Positions 12,652 through 15,833 of a stretch of DNA of 15,833 nucleotides are shown here, one piece after another. The stretch covers positions 1-15,833 of the forward strand of contig JAEZHY010000133.1 in the NCBI GenBank assembly GCA_023416335.1, read 5' to 3'. The notes under the pieces were generated by a model. The model worked only from the letters and a program-made list of their open reading frames with translations, was not told the origin of the DNA and ran no database searches. This stretch comes from Pseudomonadota bacterium (lineage in GTDB: Bacteria; Desulfobacterota; Syntrophobacteria; Syntrophobacterales; Syntrophobacteraceae). Both the position numbers and the translations under genes were made by a program. Positions within the stretch are counted from its first letter, which is position 1, and each line of letters begins with the position of its first letter.

Positions 12652-14247
12652 TTAGATCAACTTGATCTTCTGAAGGTATTTCTCGTACGAATCGTCTTTA
12701 GGACGAGCGACTTCCGCGGGAAATGACTTTTCCAGTTGAAGCGTGATCTGCGTCGCACTTCGCCATCTCTTCATGGGATCGCATTGGAGGCATTTCATAA
12801 TCAGGTCGTTCAGGACTTCGGAAATCTCAGGCCTCCATACCTTCGGCGGTGACGGATACTGTTCACAGTGTTGGATCTCATATTCCGCGTAGGATGACGC
12901 TTTAAAGGGCGGAACTCCCGTCAGCATTTCATAGAAAAGTGACCCGAAAAGATAAATGTCCGTGAAGACGGGCGGCCTTTTCCGGGAGAGATATGGGCGG
13001 AATTGTTCCGGTGCCCTGTATGACAGATAAGGCAGAGGAAGGTTCTTTATACTGACTTTATCCGGAGCGGCACGCTCGATGTCTTTCCAGAGCCCTCCAT
13101 TATAGATTTTGACGTGTGGCTTGTCTTTCCAGATGAGAACACGCGATGGACGAAGATCGAGATGAAACTGGTTCTGTACTTTTTCATCCTTTCCCATCTG
13201 GAGGTGAAGATCTCCCAGGGCTTCCAGTATCTGATACGCAAATCGGATCGCCTGCGGAAGCGGCATCACCTCGCCGGTTGCAAGAAAATCGTTGAGCGAC
13301 AACGGCAGGTGCTCGCGTACGATAAAAAAGTAATTGTCTGAATGCGCCAGGTCGAAGATCTTCACCAAACGGCGGGATTCGACTATCTTCTGGCGTTCGG
13401 TCCAATCGGCAAGCTTCTCGGGTGACAGGCATTCGCCGAATTTTCCGGCCAGGTTTTGCCCCGCGAATTTCTCTCCGGTTTCCGAATCCGCCAGTTCGAC
13501 CACCAGCGAACTGGATCCGATATGGAGGAAGTTGGTGATCTTGTACTTCCTGATCGTTTCGGCAACGGCCGGGATTCCCTCGGTTCTTGTCCAGGAGGTT
13601 ACCGTCTGACCGAGAATGGAGCTTATTGAACTCGAGTCGAGCGAGGTAATTGATGACGTTATGACCTCGGGTTTATTGGCGGCAGGCTTCACCGGAGCAC
13701 TGCTTTTAGCCTGGATTGCGGACTGGATGTCCTCTTTCTTCTGGGTGTGCGAGCATTTGGAGATCTTGACCAGTATCGTTTTTCTCATCTCCTCCGATAT
13801 GCTTTCATCGGAGTAGACGATATTGTAGAACTGGATTGCGTCTTCCCATTTCTCCAAGCTGGAAGAGCAGTCGCCGCAATGCTCCCAGCACTTCAGAGCC
13901 TGATGTCCGAGTGAGGCAGCCATTCTGAACTGCTCGATGGCTTCCTCCCAGAATTGTCCGTCCAGCAGGGCAAGGCCGTAATTGAAAAGCTGGGCCGGGT
14001 CTGCTCCGACCGCACCGGCGGATGCGCATCCGCATTCTTCTATCTCGCCGCCCACGCTTTTGAAAATCGATTCGGCCTGGGTGCGTATTTCTTTTTTCTG
14101 GTCATCCGGGAGGTTGCAGGTGCCGATATCGGCTAATATCCCCTTGAGCATTTCCTGCAGGAGGAAGTTATCCAACCCCTGTTCGAGGCAGATTTGCGAT
14201 TCAGCCAGGCGCCCCTGGAATTCTTGATACATATCTCCCGAACCCAT
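12652..14247 (-). CDS. TPR protein with C-terminal protein kinase-like domain (predicted pseudokinase)
   Basis: This 531-aa protein starts at ATG 14247, with GGAG seven bases upstream (an in-frame TTG at 14250 is the alternative). A helical N-terminus leads into tetratricopeptide-like repeats at about 83-146 (FNYGLALLDGQFWEEAIEQF, then HCGDCSSSLEKWEDAIQFYN). A Ser/Thr-rich linker (about 180-215) precedes a Hanks-type kinase domain (about 235-510). Fold landmarks are present: HLD (362-364), APE (412-414), TDIYLFGSLFYEMLTG with Asp430, and Arg494. Key catalytic residues are altered: the Gly loop has one glycine (IGSSS), the beta-3 Lys is Gln264, the HRDLKPEN Asn is Arg369, and DFG is NGG (383-385). 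It probably acts as a scaffold or ligand-binding regulator rather than an active kinase. No membrane segment is seen. Confidence 0.9.
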   Translation of the reverse strand: MGSGDMYQEFQGRLAESQICLEQGLDNFLLQEMLKGILADIGTCNLPDDQKKEIRTQAESIFKSVGGEIEECGCASAGAVGADPAQLFNYGLALLDGQFWEEAIEQFRMAASLGHQALKCWEHCGDCSSSLEKWEDAIQFYNIVYSDESISEEMRKTILVKISKCSHTQKKEDIQSAIQAKSSAPVKPAANKPEVITSSITSLDSSSISSILGQTVTSWTRTEGIPAVAETIRKYKITNFLHIGSSSLVVELADSETGEKFAGQNLAGKFGECLSPEKLADWTERQKIVESRRLVKIFDLAHSDNYFFIVREHLPLSLNDFLATGEVMPLPQAIRFAYQILEALGDLHLQMGKDEKVQNQFHLDLRPSRVLIWKDKPHVKIYNGGLWKDIERAAPDKVSIKNLPLPYLSYRAPEQFRPYLSRKRPPVFTDIYLFGSLFYEMLTGVPPFKASSYAEYEIQHCEQYPSPPKVWRPEISEVLNDLIMKCLQCDPMKRWRSATQITLQLEKSFPAEVARPKDDSYEKYLQKIKLI

Positions 14248-14723
14248 CAAATCACTCCAATATGCTTTGCAAGAAAATCCCTTATTCCGGCATTTTCGTG
14301 TGTTTCGTGCTGGTATCGCTCATCCCAAAAGCGATGGGTTACGTCCCGAGACTGTGTCGCAGCCGACCGGGGTTGGCTGGTTTTCATCGACAACACGACA
14401 CATTCTCTCTGCTCCACCCATCCTACGACCTTATCCTATTGTTTTCTTTCGTGATTTTCGTGCATTTCGTGGTAAAAAGTCTTTCTTTTATTGGTTGCGG
14501 CTCTGCTGCTCCAGGGATTTCGTATGTTTTTCGGCGGAAATGACAAGGCGGGCAGAAGCAAAAACGTCGTGCAGCAATTTTCCCGAAAGGCCGGATAGTG
14601 GGCACGATAAGACCTGTGCCCACCCTACCCGAGTTTCACGTTCGCTATCTTGCCCATAATGTCATTGCGTACGTTTTTCCCCTTCGCGAATCTCGTATCC
14701 TTCGTGGTTGAAGGTTTTCCATT
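14248..14723. repeat. intergenic mosaic of dispersed repeats
   Basis: No gene is seen in these 476 bases. Three blocks carry reiterated TTCGTG units (14293-14310, 14447-14479, 14681-14710), on the minus strand the 'CACGAA..CACGAA' type common between genes in many environmental bacteria. An inverted pair GATGGGT (14333-14339) and ACCCATC (14416-14422) bounds a 90-bp block of the 'GTAGGATGGGT' repeat type. A GTGGGCAC/GTGCCCAC hairpin lies at 14598-14623. The repeat identification is from memory of such motifs. Confidence 0.6.
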
Positions 14724-15833
14724 CTATTTCCTGTCGTTCACAAGACGGCCTGGATCGAGCACCGGAGCGAAAGCGCCGGATTCGGTCTTGATACCGCGGC
14801 CGTACGGCGGTCGATTCTTAATTTTGCCGGAGATGAAACTGATGTCCTCGGCAAATATGATCTGGTGCCGTTCTCCGTTGCTTGCCAGAATTGCTGTAAC
14901 CTTATCCGGAATGGTGTCGGGATCCCAGAAAGCCTGGCTGCACACTTCAAATTTATAGGATTTCAGTTCCTTGGCGGCTAAAGCTTTCCATTCGCCGATA
15001 ACCCCGGACTTCAAGCTGCGAAACATCGGTTTGAAATCGGCAAGCGAAGCGTCCCCGCGTTTCTGGATGGCCAGTCTTTTCTTCTTTGAGAGCGGCAGCG
15101 TTTTTACAATGCTTCCGGCTGGAAGCGCAAACGGCTTTCCAGCGCAGGTGAAAAGGCAGAGATCGTCGCCGGTCTTTTCCGGAACAGGCTTTTCTTCAGC
15201 TTTTGCTGCCTCCGGTTTGGAAACCTGTACGGCTACGGCCTCAGCGGGACTGTCCGAAACGACCTGTGCGGGCTCGAACTTCGCTATCCAGGCGGCTTTT
15301 TCCGCCAGCTGGCCGACTTGGCCCTGCAGAGGCGCTGCAAAGCTTTCCAACCGGCATCTAATATCCTGGAGTCTTTCGACAACAGGCGACAGAGCGGGGG
15401 TCTTGTTAAGGGTTGCCTCAAAATGTCTGATGCGCTCCAACTGGGAATCTATTCCCGCAAAAGTGTCCGCCAGGGTCTTGGAGGCGGATGTCATCCAGGC
15501 AGCAAGTTCTTCGAAGGAAGCAATTGCGTCTCGTATGGCTTCTTGCCCGGCTGCCGTTTCCTGCGGTTCGGCGGCTTCGGATGGTGCCGCCTCAGGGGCT
15601 GGAACTTCGGCCGGTACAGGCTCGGGGGCGGAATCCTTCAGCGGTTCCGCCTTTGCGGCTCGGGCCTTCTCACGCAAATGCCTGAAGCGGTCGATCAGGT
15701 CGTTCAGACGATCCTTTTCTGCAGCCCCCGGTTGTCCCGGGATCGTGAGCATGTGAGCAAGGAGTCCCTGGGCATCCCTGACAAGCTCGATAATCTTTGT
15801 GTTTGCAGATTGCGGCTTTTTCTCAAGCCGAGA
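14724..15833 (-). CDS. Ala/Pro/Glu-rich helical protein with possible CheW-like C-terminus (5' end outside window)
   Basis: The frame stays open from the ATG at 15752 to the right edge (27 more plausible codons, SRLEKKPQSANTK...), so the start lies beyond the window and 369 residues are visible. Numbered from the internal Met at 15752: a charged helix (10-35), an Ala/Pro/Glu linker (35-68), a long helical region (70-160) rich in Ala, Leu and Arg, a second linker (160-195), and a globular C-terminal domain (196 to about 320) that begins LCLFTCAGKPFALPAGSIVK. That opening resembles the first strands of CheW-like domains, which couple receptors to CheA kinases; the match is weak. There is no signal peptide in the visible part. 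It lies upstream of the pseudokinase gene on the same strand, across a 476-base spacer. Confidence 0.75.
   Translation of the reverse strand, partial: SRLEKKPQSANTKIIELVRDAQGLLAHMLTIPGQPGAAEKDRLNDLIDRFRHLREKARAAKAEPLKDSAPEPVPAEVPAPEAAPSEAAEPQETAAGQEAIRDAIASFEELAAWMTSASKTLADTFAGIDSQLERIRHFEATLNKTPALSPVVERLQDIRCRLESFAAPLQGQVGQLAEKAAWIAKFEPAQVVSDSPAEAVAVQVSKPEAAKAEEKPVPEKTGDDLCLFTCAGKPFALPAGSIVKTLPLSKKKRLAIQKRGDASLADFKPMFRSLKSGVIGEWKALAAKELKSYKFEVCSQAFWDPDTIPDKVTAILASNGERHQIIFAEDISFISGKIKNRPPYGRGIKTESGAFAPVLDPGRLVNDRK

Overview
The window reads as chromosomal DNA from an anaerobic bacterium, most likely Desulfobacterota (the former Deltaproteobacteria, Syntrophobacter/Desulfo-type). This is inferred from a DUF39 homocysteine-biosynthesis protein, a LarE-type and a second Fe-S-type PP-loop sulfurtransferase, a GcvH-like protein with an added cysteine-rich N-terminus, and intergenic 'CACGAA' and 'GGATCCCGG...CCGGGAT' repeats of a kind I associate with that group. 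There is no rRNA, CRISPR array, prophage or complete insertion sequence.

Layout. 1-1748: a weak short ORF, a lipoprotein gene (minus) with its terminator, and two small overlapping ORFs (plus). 1807-1993: tRNA-Ala(CGC) on minus with a strong sigma-70 promoter, a terminator and a perfect palindrome. 2066-3290: a zinc-ribbon protein (minus) divergent from endonuclease III (plus). 3302-3413: a long nested inverted repeat plus a second repeat between convergent genes. 3475-7512 (all minus): nitrilase-family amidohydrolase, DUF39, LarE, and a PP-loop tRNA-thiolation-like protein. 7643-9527: small proteins (an unknown helical protein, a 73-aa CxxC protein, an Ogr/Delta-like zinc finger with a possible coding stretch beyond its amber stop, and a two-TM membrane protein). 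9539-9637: two strong terminators. 9681-10424: a secreted Lys/Ala/Pro repeat protein (minus). 10969-11211: an 80-aa unknown. 11323-12255: the GcvH-like protein with two four-cysteine modules (minus). 12652-14247: a TPR plus pseudokinase-like protein (minus). 14724 to the right edge: the C-terminal part of a long Ala/Pro/Glu-rich protein with a possible CheW-like end (minus, start outside the window).

How the genes work together. The clearest functional block is the minus-strand run 6586-3475: DUF39 (sulfide to homocysteine) followed by two ATP-pyrophosphatases that share a CxxC...C cysteine triad, the pattern used to hold an [4Fe-4S] cluster that carries sulfide. This suggests a sulfur-trafficking module in a sulfide-rich cell. 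The right end (pseudokinase and possible CheW-like protein) may belong to a signalling or scaffold system, and the GcvH-like protein is the least conventional protein in the window. These functional links are inferences from gene order and motifs; no database search was possible.
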